DNA of 64,000 bases from Desemzia sp. RIT 804 (lineage in GTDB: Bacteria > Bacillota > Bacilli > Lactobacillales > Carnobacteriaceae). The translations under genes were made by a program, and so were the position numbers. The notes under the pieces are model-generated. The model did not search any database. It had not been told where the DNA came from and was given only the letters and a program-made list of their open reading frames with translations. Positions 1 to 8,160 of this stretch are shown one piece after another. Where the stretch lies: NCBI RefSeq assembly GCF_016892605.1, contig NZ_JAFEMV010000008.1, forward strand, positions 20,273-84,272. The letters run 5' to 3'. Within the stretch, counting starts at the first letter, position 1; each line of letters starts with the position of its first letter.

Positions 1-1
1 A

Positions 2-2290
2 GAACTGAATCATCAAAAAAACCAAGCAACTGTTCTTGTCGAAGAAGAATATAGAAGTAACCTAGAAGATGCTCACGAACGAGAAACAGGTGAGATCGTA
101 CGCAGTATCGACACTATTGAAAAACCTTTAGAAGTTTATTATGAACAAATTGCTAAACGAAACGCTAGCGGGTTATCTGCTGTAGAAGCCGGATCTCAAC
201 AAGCTGATACTGTTTTTGATGATTTCTACGAAGAATTGAAATCTTTAAATTTTGTTCCGGCTGGTCGTGTCTTGTATGGTGCAGGCTCTCAAACAGATGT
301 TACTTACTTTAACTGCTACGTGATGCCTTTCGTGGAAGACTCACGTGAAGGAATTTCAGATCACCGCAAACAAGTCATGGAAATTATGAGTCGTGGCGGC
401 GGTGTTGGAACAAACGGTTCTACTCTGCGTCCTCGAAATACATTAGCACGCGGCGTAAATGGAAAATCTTCCGGTTCTATCTCTTGGTTAGACGATATTG
501 CTAAATTGACTCATTTAGTTGAACAAGGCGGCAGTCGTCGAGGCGCTCAAATGATCATGTTGGCTGACTGGCATCCAGATGTTATCGAGTTTATTATTTC
601 AAAAATGCAAAACCCTCTCATTCTACGTTTCTTGATTGAACAAACAGAGGATGAGCAAATCAAAAAACTAGCTCAAGAAAAATTGAAATTTACTCCTTTC
701 TCTGAAAAAGAAAAAGCTTTGTATCAAGGAGTACTTAATTATAAAAATATGCCTGGAACTGGCGGGTTTGATGTCTCTATTATCAAAGAAGCTGAAGACA
801 AATTGCAAACAGGTGGTACTTACTCTGTTCATAATCCAGATTTCTTGACCGGTGCAAATATTTCTCTTTGTTTAACAGACGATTTTATGCAAGCCGTAGA
901 GAACGATGAAGAATATCAACTTAAATTCCCTGACGTAGAGAATTATAGTCCTGAAGAAATGGATTACTACAATGCTTATTGGGCTGATTGCGGCGATGTA
1001 CGCGAGTGGGAAGCACAAGGACATGGCATACGTGTTTACCGTTCTATACGCGCACGAGAACTATGGAAATTGATCAACATTTGTGCAACTTATTCTGCCG
1101 AACCTGGTGTTTTCTTTATCGATAATGCCAACAAAAAAACCAACGCTACTGCCTATGGACAAAAAGTAGTGGCTACAAACCCGTGTGGAGAACAACCTTT
1201 AGCTCCTTTCTCTGTATGTAATTTGGCAGCAGTTAATTTAGCACAAATGGTCAATAAAGAAACTCAATCAGTGGACTTCAACAAATTGACTCAAACCGTA
1301 AAAACAGGTGTCAGAATGCAAGACAATGTCATTGACGCGACTCCTTATTTCTTAGAAGAAAACGAAAAACAAGCCCTTGGCGAACGTCGAGTCGGGCTTG
1401 GTGTAATGGGATTAGCTGATTTGTTGATATATACTGGTGAGACATATGGTTCTGAATCAGGCAATCAATTAGTTGATGAAGTCTTCCAAACGATTGCGGT
1501 TTCAGCTTATGAAGCTTCTATTGAACTAGCAAAAGAACGCGGCAGTTTCCCATTCTTGATCGGAAGTACTGAAGAAGAAACAGCTCACTTGAGAGAAAAA
1601 TTTATTGATTCCGGGTATATGAAAGATATGCCTGAGCATATTCGTGAAGGCGTCTTGAAGCACGGTATACGTAATTCTCATTTACTGACAGTTGCCCCAA
1701 CTGGTTCTACTGGAACAATGGTCGGTGTCTCTACTGGATTAGAGCCTTACTTCTCCTTCTCTTATTATAGAAGTGGTCGATTAGGTAAATTTATTGAAGT
1801 CAAAGCAGATATTGTACAAGAATATTTGGACAAACATCCAGAAGCAAATGCAGATGCTCTTCCAGAATTTTTTGTTTCAGCTATGGAATTAGCTCCTGAG
1901 GCTCACGTAGACGTTCAAACGACTATTCAACGTTGGGTAGACAGTTCTATCTCTAAAACCGTAAATGCGCCACGTGGATACAGTGTAGAACAAGTTCAAG
2001 GGATTTATGAGCGTCTTTACAACGGAGGCGCTAAAGGCGGTACAGTTTATGTTGACGGAAGTCGTGATACTCAAGTATTGACATTAAAAGCAGAAGAAAA
2101 TACTTGGGAAGAAGCAGCTGCTCCTCAAGAAACTAAAGTAGAATCTAACACTTTATCGGGTATTGAAGAAGTAACTTTTGGTAATGAAGTTGGCGATACA
2201 TGTCCTATTTGCCGCCAAGGTACTGTTGAAGATATCGGTGGTTGCAATACATGTACCAATTGTAGTGCACAATTAAAATGTGGTTTATAG
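2..2290 (+). CDS. nrdJ: Adenosylcobalamin-dependent (class II) ribonucleotide reductase, 5' end cut by window edge
   Basis: The reading frame is open from base 2, so the true start lies outside the window; 762 residues are visible. The enzyme reduces ribonucleotides to deoxyribonucleotides in the cytosol using coenzyme B12, and so works with or without oxygen. Visible signatures are FNCYVMP near base 320 with the first active-site cysteine, GGGVGTNGSTLR near base 395, NPCGEQPL near base 1180 with the thiyl-radical cysteine, and PTGSTGTMVG near base 1700. The C-terminus carries a zinc-type cysteine cluster (CPIC, CNTC, CSAQLKC), as in long bacterial NrdJ proteins. A strong bidirectional terminator follows. 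The family call is firm; the exact N-terminus is unknown. Confidence 0.95.
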   Translation, partial: ELNHQKNQATVLVEEEYRSNLEDAHERETGEIVRSIDTIEKPLEVYYEQIAKRNASGLSAVEAGSQQADTVFDDFYEELKSLNFVPAGRVLYGAGSQTDVTYFNCYVMPFVEDSREGISDHRKQVMEIMSRGGGVGTNGSTLRPRNTLARGVNGKSSGSISWLDDIAKLTHLVEQGGSRRGAQMIMLADWHPDVIEFIISKMQNPLILRFLIEQTEDEQIKKLAQEKLKFTPFSEKEKALYQGVLNYKNMPGTGGFDVSIIKEAEDKLQTGGTYSVHNPDFLTGANISLCLTDDFMQAVENDEEYQLKFPDVENYSPEEMDYYNAYWADCGDVREWEAQGHGIRVYRSIRARELWKLINICATYSAEPGVFFIDNANKKTNATAYGQKVVATNPCGEQPLAPFSVCNLAAVNLAQMVNKETQSVDFNKLTQTVKTGVRMQDNVIDATPYFLEENEKQALGERRVGLGVMGLADLLIYTGETYGSESGNQLVDEVFQTIAVSAYEASIELAKERGSFPFLIGSTEEETAHLREKFIDSGYMKDMPEHIREGVLKHGIRNSHLLTVAPTGSTGTMVGVSTGLEPYFSFSYYRSGRLGKFIEVKADIVQEYLDKHPEANADALPEFFVSAMELAPEAHVDVQTTIQRWVDSSISKTVNAPRGYSVEQVQGIYERLYNGGAKGGTVYVDGSRDTQVLTLKAEENTWEEAAAPQETKVESNTLSGIEEVTFGNEVGDTCPICRQGTVEDIGGCNTCTNCSAQLKCGL

Positions 2291-2295
2291 CAGCA

Positions 2296-2336
2296 ATCAA
2301 AAAAACTGTGGGCAATTGGGCCACAGTTTTTTTGAT
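2296..2336. terminator. Bidirectional Rho-independent terminator between nrdJ and mgsA
   Basis: A perfect 16-bp inverted repeat (2296-2311 with 2321-2336) has GTGG/CCAC at the top of the stem and A- and T-runs on its two flanks. It can end both the rightward nrdJ and the leftward mgsA transcripts. Confidence 0.9.
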
Positions 2337-2350
2337 TTAACTTTATTAGA

Positions 2351-2791
2351 TTAAATATCCAGCGAGTCTCGTTCTCTTTTTTTGGCTATATCTCTCCAGT
2401 TCAAGAAACCCGCATCCAAACCACGCAACAGCATCTCTGCTGTCCCAAGATTGGTGGCCAAAGGTATTTCGTAGACATCACTCAAACGCAATAAAGCAGA
2501 AATATCTGGTTCATGTGGTTGTGACGTCAATGGATCTCGTAAGAAAATGACCATATCTATTTTATTGTCAGAAATGTATGCACCGATTTGTTGATCTCCA
2601 CCTAATGGTCCAGATTTAAAACGATGGAGAGGTAGTCCTGTAGCTTCAAGGACTCTTTCACCAGTTGTACCAGTAGCGTAGAGGGTGTGTTTGTTCAAGA
2701 TCTCTTGGTAAGCTACACTTAATTTCACCATATCATCTTTCTTTTTATCATGAGCTATCAAAGCAATATTCAATTTAGTCAAATTACTCAC
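2351..2791 (-). CDS. mgsA: Methylglyoxal synthase
   Basis: This 146-residue cytosolic enzyme converts dihydroxyacetone phosphate to methylglyoxal and phosphate, a bypass of lower glycolysis used when sugar phosphates accumulate. Typical motifs are [11 protein letters not shown] near the N-terminus, the phosphate-binding TGTTG, the [10 protein letters not shown] segment with the catalytic aspartate, FLRDPL, and [10 protein letters not shown]. Length matches the family. It is monocistronic and convergent with nrdJ. The spacing of the nearest AAGGAG to the chosen ATG is long, so the start could shift slightly. Confidence 0.95.
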   Translation of the reverse strand: MSNLTKLNIALIAHDKKKDDMVKLSVAYQEILNKHTLYATGTTGERVLEATGLPLHRFKSGPLGGDQQIGAYISDNKIDMVIFLRDPLTSQPHEPDISALLRLSDVYEIPLATNLGTAEMLLRGLDAGFLNWRDIAKKRERDSLDI

Positions 2792-2890
2792 TCCATTCCA
2801 ATATCATTTCTCCTTAATCATACCACTTAGCTTTTGAAAGTTAAAACTAAGCTCTTCTTCTATTCCACTATTTTCTATAAGTGCAATTGC

Positions 2891-2919
2891 TTGATGCTCT
2901 TTTCTAATTTCGTTACACT
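2891..2919 (+). promoter_or_regulatory. Sigma-A-type promoter for the DJ-1/PfpI gene
   Basis: TTGATG (2891-2896) and TACACT (2914-2919) are separated by 17 bp and lie about 40 bp upstream of the start codon at 2959. A good ribosome binding site (GAAGGAGA, 2946-2953) follows. Confidence 0.6.
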
Positions 2920-2958
2920 AAATTTAGAATCAAAAAAATAACAGTGAAGGAGATTATT

Positions 2959-3474
2959 ATGGGAAAAAAAGTAGCAACAGTCATTACCAAATTATTCGAA
3001 GATGTTGAGTTTACTTCTCCAAAAGAAGCCTTAACTAAAGCTGGACATGAAGTAGTCACTATTGGATTTGAAGCTGGTGAAACAGTAGAAGGTAAAAAAG
3101 GTGAAGCTTCTGTTACTGTCGACAAAGGAATTGATGATGTAAAACCAGAAGATTTTGATGCTTTGTATATTCCAGGTGGTTTTTCTCCAGATCAACTTCG
3201 TAAGGATGAACGCTTTCTTACATTTGTAAAAGCTTTTGCAAACGATCAAAAACCTATTTTCTCTATCTGCCACGGGCCTCAATTGTTGATCAATGCTGAA
3301 GTTGTAAAAGGTAAGAAATTGACTTCCGTTAAACAAGTAGCAATCGACTTAAAAAATGCTGGGGCAGACTTTATTGATGCAGAAGTTGTTACAGACGATA
3401 GTGGAATGATTTCCAGTCGTACACCAGATGACTTACCCGCTTTCAACAAAGCGATTGTAGCTGCATTAGATTAA
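2959..3474 (+). CDS. DJ-1/PfpI family protein (general stress protein 18-like)
   Basis: This 171-residue type-1 glutamine amidotransferase-fold protein resembles Bacillus YraA/YfkM-type proteins, which act in protection against aldehydes or other stress. The nucleophile elbow FSICHGPQLL carries the expected cysteine near residue 108, and the conserved glutamate is in the FEDVEFTSP region. I chose ATG 2959 because GAAGGAGA ends 5 bp upstream; an in-frame GTG at 2944 would overlap that site. The enzymatic activity (deglycase, glyoxalase or protease) cannot be told from sequence. Confidence 0.88.
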   Translation: MGKKVATVITKLFEDVEFTSPKEALTKAGHEVVTIGFEAGETVEGKKGEASVTVDKGIDDVKPEDFDALYIPGGFSPDQLRKDERFLTFVKAFANDQKPIFSICHGPQLLINAEVVKGKKLTSVKQVAIDLKNAGADFIDAEVVTDDSGMISSRTPDDLPAFNKAIVAALD

Positions 3475-3509
3475 ATCGCTTACTAAATAAGTATTTTTTC
3501 ATTAAAACA

Positions 3510-3549
3510 CCCCAAAAACTTCACCTATTTTTCATGCAAAGTTTTGGGG
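3510..3549 (+). terminator. Imperfect hairpin downstream of the PfpI gene
   Basis: CCCCAAAAACTT pairs with AAAGTTTTGGGG with one bulged base. Only a weak T-tract follows, so this may be an attenuating or processing hairpin instead of a full terminator. Confidence 0.45.
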
Positions 3550-3568
3550 AACTTGTTATACTTTTTTT

Positions 3569-3671
3569 AGTCGTTTAAGTAAACCTAAAAATTTTCATTC
3601 TCTTTTCTCCCCCTAATGAAAAGAGACTTATCCCTATAGTAGAAACCTATCCCGGTTTCTACTATTTTTTT
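3569..3671 (+). ncRNA. Candidate small RNA with C-rich loop and own terminator
   Basis: An extended -10 element, TGTTATACT, at 3554-3562 predicts a start near 3569. The roughly 100-nt product would hold a hairpin CTCTTTTC/GAAAAGAG (3600-3625) with a TCCCCCTAAT loop, then two more unpaired UCCC motifs (near 3631 and 3650). It would end in a perfect 12-bp terminator stem (3636-3647 with 3654-3665) followed by eight Ts. Unpaired UCCC repeats are typical of Firmicutes sRNAs that pair with ribosome binding sites (RsaE/RoxS, LhrC). No coding frame explains the segment. It could instead be the long 3' end of the upstream mRNA. Confidence 0.5.
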
Positions 3672-3702
3672 TACATTTCCCCAGTTAAAGGGCGAATTGA
3701 AA

Positions 3703-3766
3703 TAGAAAAACCAAAGACACTTCCAAAATATTATTAAATATTTTGGAAGTGTCTTTGGTTTTTCTA
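3703..3766 (-). terminator. Perfect 30-bp inverted repeat at the 3' end of the FUSC gene
   Basis: Bases 3703-3732 and 3737-3766 are perfect inverse complements around a 4-base loop. The right arm includes the stop codon of the leftward gene. It is much longer than an ordinary terminator stem but probably ends that transcript. Confidence 0.7.
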
Positions 3767-4861
3767 GTCTCTTCTTTGATGTTTCACAGCATGAATAAAT
3801 TTTTCAGGTAGTTTTATTTTACCTTCATATAACGTCAAGGCTCCCGCAATGATAGCCGCTCCAATAAAGGCGATAAAACTTCCCAATACTAATCCTGCGA
3901 ACCGAGAGCTGATCAATTCATTTACAAAAGCGCCACTAGATAAATTAGCCAATAATAAAGATAGAGGATTGGTAAAGAAATTAGCTAGCCCATAATTTCG
4001 AACCATACAATATTCTACAAATAGATTGAGAACAATGATGATCAAAATGGTCGAAAGAACACTTAAATCAAACGAAAATAACACAATCCCGACTAGTAAT
4101 CCAACCATCCCTCCAACTATCCTTTGAATATTGCGTTGGAAAATAACAACTAATTCTCTTCCTTGCAATACAGCAGCACAAGATATCGTTACCCAATAGG
4201 GATTCCCTAAACCTAACGACATACCTATATAAGTAGCAAAAAAGATGATTCCTGCATGATGCATGGAAGTTAGCAGTAGCCTTGAATCGTCTTTGATGGC
4301 GCAGGAAAATCTTTCTTTAAAAGAAACAACTGCAAATTTTTCATCATCTTCAATTAATTTGCGATGAAGTATTCCGACTATAACAGCAACAATAATAGCA
4401 GCTATTACCCCAAATGCAACATAAAGTGTAGCAGATAAAATACCCGTAAAGTTTAATGACGTGCCTGTTGCCATTGAACTAACCATAATGATAAAAAAAG
4501 CGCCTGGTTTTGGTGAATTTAAAATTCTAAAAATGATAAAACCCAATAAACTAATTAAACTGATCGTGATAGGAATCATCCAAGGTACAAAAGTAGACAC
4601 CGCACCTGCAAAGAAACCGAATATCATAAAGAGACCCACTCTAAAAATTCGTTTCATTAAATGTTTTGTCGGAATAGGCAAATAGTAAAGAAATGCAAAT
4701 GCTCCTAATGCTCCAAATGTCCCCACTTGCATATTACCTGATAAGTACCCTATTAAAAGCATTATACCGGTTGTCATTCCTGCTCCAAAAACGCGCAGCA
4801 AAGAATCATCAGTTTTTTTGATAACCAATAGACTCTTGATAGTTTTTTTTACTTTACTCAT
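3764..4861 (-). CDS. FUSC-family integral membrane protein
   Basis: The protein has 365 residues and is strongly hydrophobic, with an N-terminal set of about six membrane segments (roughly residues 25-165) and a second set after residue 200. Between them lies a short basic cytosolic stretch. This two-block layout, with a motif resembling GNPYWVTISCAAVLQGRE in the second block, matches FUSC-type proteins (fusaric-acid-resistance or aromatic-acid exporter-like). The substrate is unknown. It starts at ATG after AGGTGATTGA and is monocistronic. Confidence 0.75.
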   Translation of the reverse strand: MSKVKKTIKSLLVIKKTDDSLLRVFGAGMTTGIMLLIGYLSGNMQVGTFGALGAFAFLYYLPIPTKHLMKRIFRVGLFMIFGFFAGAVSTFVPWMIPITISLISLLGFIIFRILNSPKPGAFFIIMVSSMATGTSLNFTGILSATLYVAFGVIAAIIVAVIVGILHRKLIEDDEKFAVVSFKERFSCAIKDDSRLLLTSMHHAGIIFFATYIGMSLGLGNPYWVTISCAAVLQGRELVVIFQRNIQRIVGGMVGLLVGIVLFSFDLSVLSTILIIIVLNLFVEYCMVRNYGLANFFTNPLSLLLANLSSGAFVNELISSRFAGLVLGSFIAFIGAAIIAGALTLYEGKIKLPEKFIHAVKHQRRD

Positions 4862-5043
4862 TCAATCACCTATTTCTAATTTATTATTTTATTCCCTGTT
4901 CTCTTAATAAACAGCATTAACCCTTCTATTATACACCCTTTTGTTTAATTGTGCTGCCCTAACTCACAAGCCTGCTTTCAATGATTAGAAAAAAAGTACA
5001 TTTTGGGCATAATTTCTTCACAATTAGTAAGTATTATGAACTC

Positions 5044-5152
5044 ATACCAATAACAACCAACTTTTTTATATTTTCATTTTTACCTTATACTCCTCCAAAG
5101 TATCAGGTACTACTCCTTTTAACCACTTGCTCATGTAGCAAGTGGTTTTTTT
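5044..5152 (+). ncRNA. Candidate small RNA A with anti-Shine-Dalgarno hairpin loop
   Basis: A -10 box TATTAT (5032-5037) lies 11 bases after TTCTTCA, and a terminator stem AACCACTTGCT/AGCAAGTGGTT (5121-5147) with seven Ts ends the unit. Inside, ATACT/AGTAT (5087-5103) closes a loop of CCTCCAA, complementary to Shine-Dalgarno sequences. A second CTCCTTTT lies near 5113. The same promoter layout, the ATACCAA start and the ACTCCTCCAAAGTA hairpin recur at 6654-6735 with changed but still complementary stem bases. This argues for conserved RNA structure. An overlapping reading frame in this stretch has no protein signature. Confidence 0.6.
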
Positions 5153-5165
5153 GTTTTTTATTTTT

Positions 5166-5234
5166 AGTAGAATCTTTCCTCCAAACCTTCCCACTACTCT
5201 CACCAAGCACCCCCGATTCCTTCAGTGCTTTTTT
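5166..5234 (+). ncRNA. Second C-rich hairpin and terminator downstream of sRNA A
   Basis: AGTAG (5166-5170) pairs with CTACT (5194-5198) around a loop containing TTTCCTCCAAACCTTCCC, followed by a short stem AAGCAC/GTGCTT (5205-5230) and six Ts. It may be a separate small RNA or a read-through extension of sRNA A. No promoter of its own is clear. Confidence 0.35.
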
Positions 5235-5235
5235 A

Positions 5236-5266
5236 TCAACGCCATAAAATAGATATCCGTTTTTAA
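5236..5266. repeat. Solo end fragment of the dispersed palindromic repeat
   Basis: TCAACGCCATAAAATAGATATCC closely matches one end of the MITE-like element found at 37043-37151 and 26946-27053. Only the terminal 25-30 bases are recognisable here. Confidence 0.45.
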
Positions 5267-5454
5267 TTATGATTTGCTTTAGAAACCTAAAAAAACATCA
5301 TTGTATTTAATGGAAGAATTTTACCACCCTTCTGAAAGAATATTAGTAAAAATCCGTCGCAATCTTCACTTATTTTATTTATGTACTTGCAGTCGCTACT
5401 TGTTTTGGCTTATGTTTAATTCTATCAAGAGCTTGATTCGAGGAGGACAGAGAC

Positions 5455-6594
5455 ATGTTTTTAAGTGAAGAGTTATTAGAAGAGATTCACCGTAGGGCAC
5501 CAAAGTACGACAAAGACAATAGTTTTCCTTATGAAGATTATAAAGCACTGAAAGCAGCAGGATATTACAAGGCTTTTGTGCCTAAAGAATATGGTGGATA
5601 CGGACTATCGTTAAAGGAAATCGCACAAGAACAGACACGACTTGCCAAAGCTGCTCCTGCAACAGCTTTAGGTATCAACATGCATCAAATCATTGTAGGT
5701 GTAGGGAAATACATGGTTCGCCACGGAAATAAACGTGGGGAGCAATTATTAACAGATGCTGTCAATGGGCATTTGCTCTCTTTTGCTATCTCAGAACCCG
5801 CTAACGATCGCGTTCTTTTTGGGTCTATTTGCCAAGCAAATCCCGAGGAAGATGGTGGGTACCGTTTTTATGGACCCAAAGTCTTTATTTCCATGTCTGG
5901 AGAAGCTACACGCATGGTGACTTATGGTATGGATGACAATAACGGCGACCCGCAATCTGTTTTTGCGTATATCGAAAACGATCCTGAGACCGTTCAAGTC
6001 AAGCCTGAATGGGATACGCTTGGTATGCGAGGCACTCAATCTTACAACCTGACCTTAGAAGGAGCCTATGCTGCAAAAGAAAATATTTTAACAAAAGTAG
6101 CTCCGGGACCAAGTTTTGATCCTGTTGTTTTTGGGATCTTTGCCAATTTTGAGATTTTGCTGGCTGCTACTTACCATGGACTTGGCAAACGCGCCTTGGA
6201 ATTAGGTATTGAACACGTTAAAAAGCGTAAATCTATTGCTCAAGGGACGACTTATGATCAAGACAAAAATATTCGCTGGCGTATCGCAGAGGCTGCTTTA
6301 CTGTTAGATACCATTCCGCCACAAATCAACACTTTGGCAGATGACGTGGAAAATAATGAAGATCATGGAAATTATTGGATGCCACGACTATCTGCTATTA
6401 AGAACTATTCCGTTGAAGCTTCTTTCAAAACAGTAGAAGAGATGGTTCGTGCTTCAGGCGGTAGTTCCTACTCCAACCATAGCGAGTTATCGCGCTTAGT
6501 ACGTGATGTCTATGCTGGTTTATTCCAACCTTCCGATCAAGAATCACTTCATGATTCATGGGCCTCACTTTTGCTGGGTCCTATTGAAAAATAA
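5455..6594 (+). CDS. Acyl-CoA dehydrogenase family flavoprotein
   Basis: The protein has 379 residues with the three-part acyl-CoA dehydrogenase fold: an N-terminal helical domain starting FLSEELLEEIHRRAP, a central beta domain with SFAISEPANDR and DTLGMRGTQS (flavin and substrate contacts), and a C-terminal helical domain ending with VRASGGSSYS. Such enzymes oxidise acyl-CoA thioesters or act as related FAD monooxygenases. A full beta-oxidation set is unusual for lactic acid bacteria and no partner gene (ETF, thiolase) is adjacent, so the substrate is open. ATG 5455 follows a strong GAGGAGGAC site. It lies alone between two sRNA candidates. Confidence 0.82.
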   Translation: MFLSEELLEEIHRRAPKYDKDNSFPYEDYKALKAAGYYKAFVPKEYGGYGLSLKEIAQEQTRLAKAAPATALGINMHQIIVGVGKYMVRHGNKRGEQLLTDAVNGHLLSFAISEPANDRVLFGSICQANPEEDGGYRFYGPKVFISMSGEATRMVTYGMDDNNGDPQSVFAYIENDPETVQVKPEWDTLGMRGTQSYNLTLEGAYAAKENILTKVAPGPSFDPVVFGIFANFEILLAATYHGLGKRALELGIEHVKKRKSIAQGTTYDQDKNIRWRIAEAALLLDTIPPQINTLADDVENNEDHGNYWMPRLSAIKNYSVEASFKTVEEMVRASGGSSYSNHSELSRLVRDVYAGLFQPSDQESLHDSWASLLLGPIEK

Positions 6595-6682
6595 AATAAT
6601 GTTCACAATTGACAGAAACGAATTCGTTAAAATAAAAAATTTCTATCACACATTCTTCATACTTGGTAGCTATAATCTATTT

Positions 6683-6818
6683 ATACCAAATAAACAAGCA
6701 ACCCCTTGTTTACTCTTTACTCCTCCAAAGTAAAGATACCCTTTTCTGTGAATCAACTTGGTGCTAAACAAGTTGTGCAAAATCCCCCTCATATGCCTAG
6801 GCTATGAGGGGGATTTTT
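6683..6818 (+). ncRNA. Candidate small RNA B with anti-Shine-Dalgarno hairpin loop
   Basis: A consensus -10 TATAAT (6671-6676) lies 11 bases after TTCTTCA, just as at sRNA A. The transcript would begin near ATACCAAATAA and form CTTTACT/AGTAAAG (6715-6735) around the loop CCTCCAA. It would end at the strong terminator 6779-6818. Compared with sRNA A the loop is identical while stem bases differ in a compensated way (AT pairs exchanged). Extra hairpins AACAAG/CTTGTT and AACTTG/CAAGTT flank the motif. Confidence 0.6.
6779..6818. terminator. Strong bidirectional terminator
   Basis: A 15-bp stem (6779-6793 with 6803-6817) containing five consecutive G-C pairs is flanked by A- and T-runs. It ends sRNA B and the leftward DUF4349 gene. 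Confidence 0.9.
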
Positions 6819-6826
6819 ACAGTTGT

Positions 6827-7819
6827 TTAGTTAGAGCCTTTATTCTTTGGTTCTTCTTTATCTTTCTGTTTGGACATCATTTTTTTCTTTTCACGGTAAC
6901 GACTCTGTTGTTGTTTTTTAGTTGCTCTCTCAGCCTCTTTTTTCTTCCACCAATTTGATTTGCGCACTCGCCAAATGACTAGGGCAATAAGAGCCAAGAT
7001 AATCACATAAGGCAATACATAAATCAATCCAATGGCTGCATCTTGCAGCCAATAATAGAAGGTATACGCTGAATCCACAATGGCCTCTTTTGCTCGTTCC
7101 CAGAATGGCAATGAAGAACCTGGTTGATTCGAGATTCTGGAGCGTTCTGAAATCGTCAGGTACAATGTAGAAAAATCGACTAATTCATCGATCGTATCGT
7201 TTTGGGACTGCAAGAGTTCTCTCTCTGCTACGGTTTCGCTCAAATTATCTTCGATCACCAAAATATCTTCGATTGCTGTAGCTTGATCCAATAATTCCAA
7301 CAAACGGTCTTCTTTGCGCTGCAATACGTCAATTCTGGTTTGGGTATCTTGGTACTGTTTAGTCGCATCTTGATTTCCGATTTGTTCACTGACTTTGGTT
7401 CCAAGGTTTCCTTCCAAATCAGCCAAAAATTCCTCTACTGCTTCAGCAGGGATACGGATAGAGAAACTTCCTTGTCGCAAGTTAGATTCTGCGCTGTTGC
7501 TATAACCGTTGTAGCTGTTTGTCGTTTCACTTGATGATTCGATGTAAGCTTGATGTTTTTCCACGATTTCTTTTAACTGACTGACAGCATTTTGGTATTC
7601 CAAGGTTTCGTATGCCATATCTATCGTAGTAATGACTTTCTCTCCGATCAATAAATTAGTGCTCTCTTCTTGGGAGGCAGAATCTTGCACCTCATTTGTT
7701 TCGGTGATTCCTCCGCCTTCTTCCATAGCATTGTCTGGAACACTCATATCATTTGAAGAACATCCAACCAGCAACATCACCAATGTCAAGAACCATAACC
7801 CAATTCTTCTTTTTTTCAT
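6827..7819 (-). CDS. DUF4349 domain lipoprotein
   Basis: This 330-residue protein has a lipoprotein signal peptide (LLVGCSS, lipid-attachment cysteine near residue 20) and an acidic linker. A DUF4349 region follows (about 55-235) with FSIRIPAEAVEEFLADLE and a coiled-coil stretch (QTRIDVLQRKEDRLLELLDQ). It ends in a transmembrane helix (about 260-285) and a very basic cytosolic tail. The family is common in Firmicutes cell envelopes; its role is not established. The gene is monocistronic, with an AGGAGGAAG ribosome site. Confidence 0.8.
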   Translation of the reverse strand: MKKRRIGLWFLTLVMLLVGCSSNDMSVPDNAMEEGGGITETNEVQDSASQEESTNLLIGEKVITTIDMAYETLEYQNAVSQLKEIVEKHQAYIESSSETTNSYNGYSNSAESNLRQGSFSIRIPAEAVEEFLADLEGNLGTKVSEQIGNQDATKQYQDTQTRIDVLQRKEDRLLELLDQATAIEDILVIEDNLSETVAERELLQSQNDTIDELVDFSTLYLTISERSRISNQPGSSLPFWERAKEAIVDSAYTFYYWLQDAAIGLIYVLPYVIILALIALVIWRVRKSNWWKKKEAERATKKQQQSRYREKKKMMSKQKDKEEPKNKGSN

Positions 7820-8160
7820 TTGCTTCCTCCTCCACTCTCCTATTTGTTAACTCGATTATACCTTTTCTAAAAGCTGAACTAAACTAGAACCCTTTACCTA
7901 AAAAACTCCGAACATTAGGTCTTCCAAATTTTGGAGCATATTCTAAGATTATTGTTTCAATACACGAATTTGATGAAGCTTTTCAAAGTATTTTTTATTT
8001 TTTTATTTTCCAAAAAAACACCTATTGAAATATGTTTTCTTTCACTTTAAAGGCTTTTATACTAATCCTCTTCTTGCTGTGGTGGTTTTTCTGCTGCTAA
8101 ACTGATACAATAATCACTAAAATGGTGAATCATTCATCTAAACATTAAGGTGGGACATAC
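7820..8160. other. Divergent intergenic region upstream of proBA
   Basis: This 340-base AT-rich gap holds the promoters of the leftward lipoprotein gene and the rightward proBA operon. TACAAT at 8106-8111 and TATACT at 8058-8063 are possible -10 boxes, but no convincing -35 partner is visible. I see no T-box, riboswitch or terminator. Confidence 0.4.

Noticed and set aside
4981..5247. Open frame of 88 codons in the sRNA A region
   Set aside because: It has no ribosome binding site and low-complexity hydrophobic content, and it runs through two terminators and two structured hairpins. The RNA explanation fits better.
6609..6633. TTGACA with TAAAAT as a second promoter before sRNA B
   Set aside because: The spacer is only 13 bases, too short for a sigma-A promoter.
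7820..8160. T-box or other riboswitch upstream of proBA
   Set aside because: No specifier stem, no conserved T-box AGGGTGGNACCGCG sequence and no terminator-antiterminator pair are visible.
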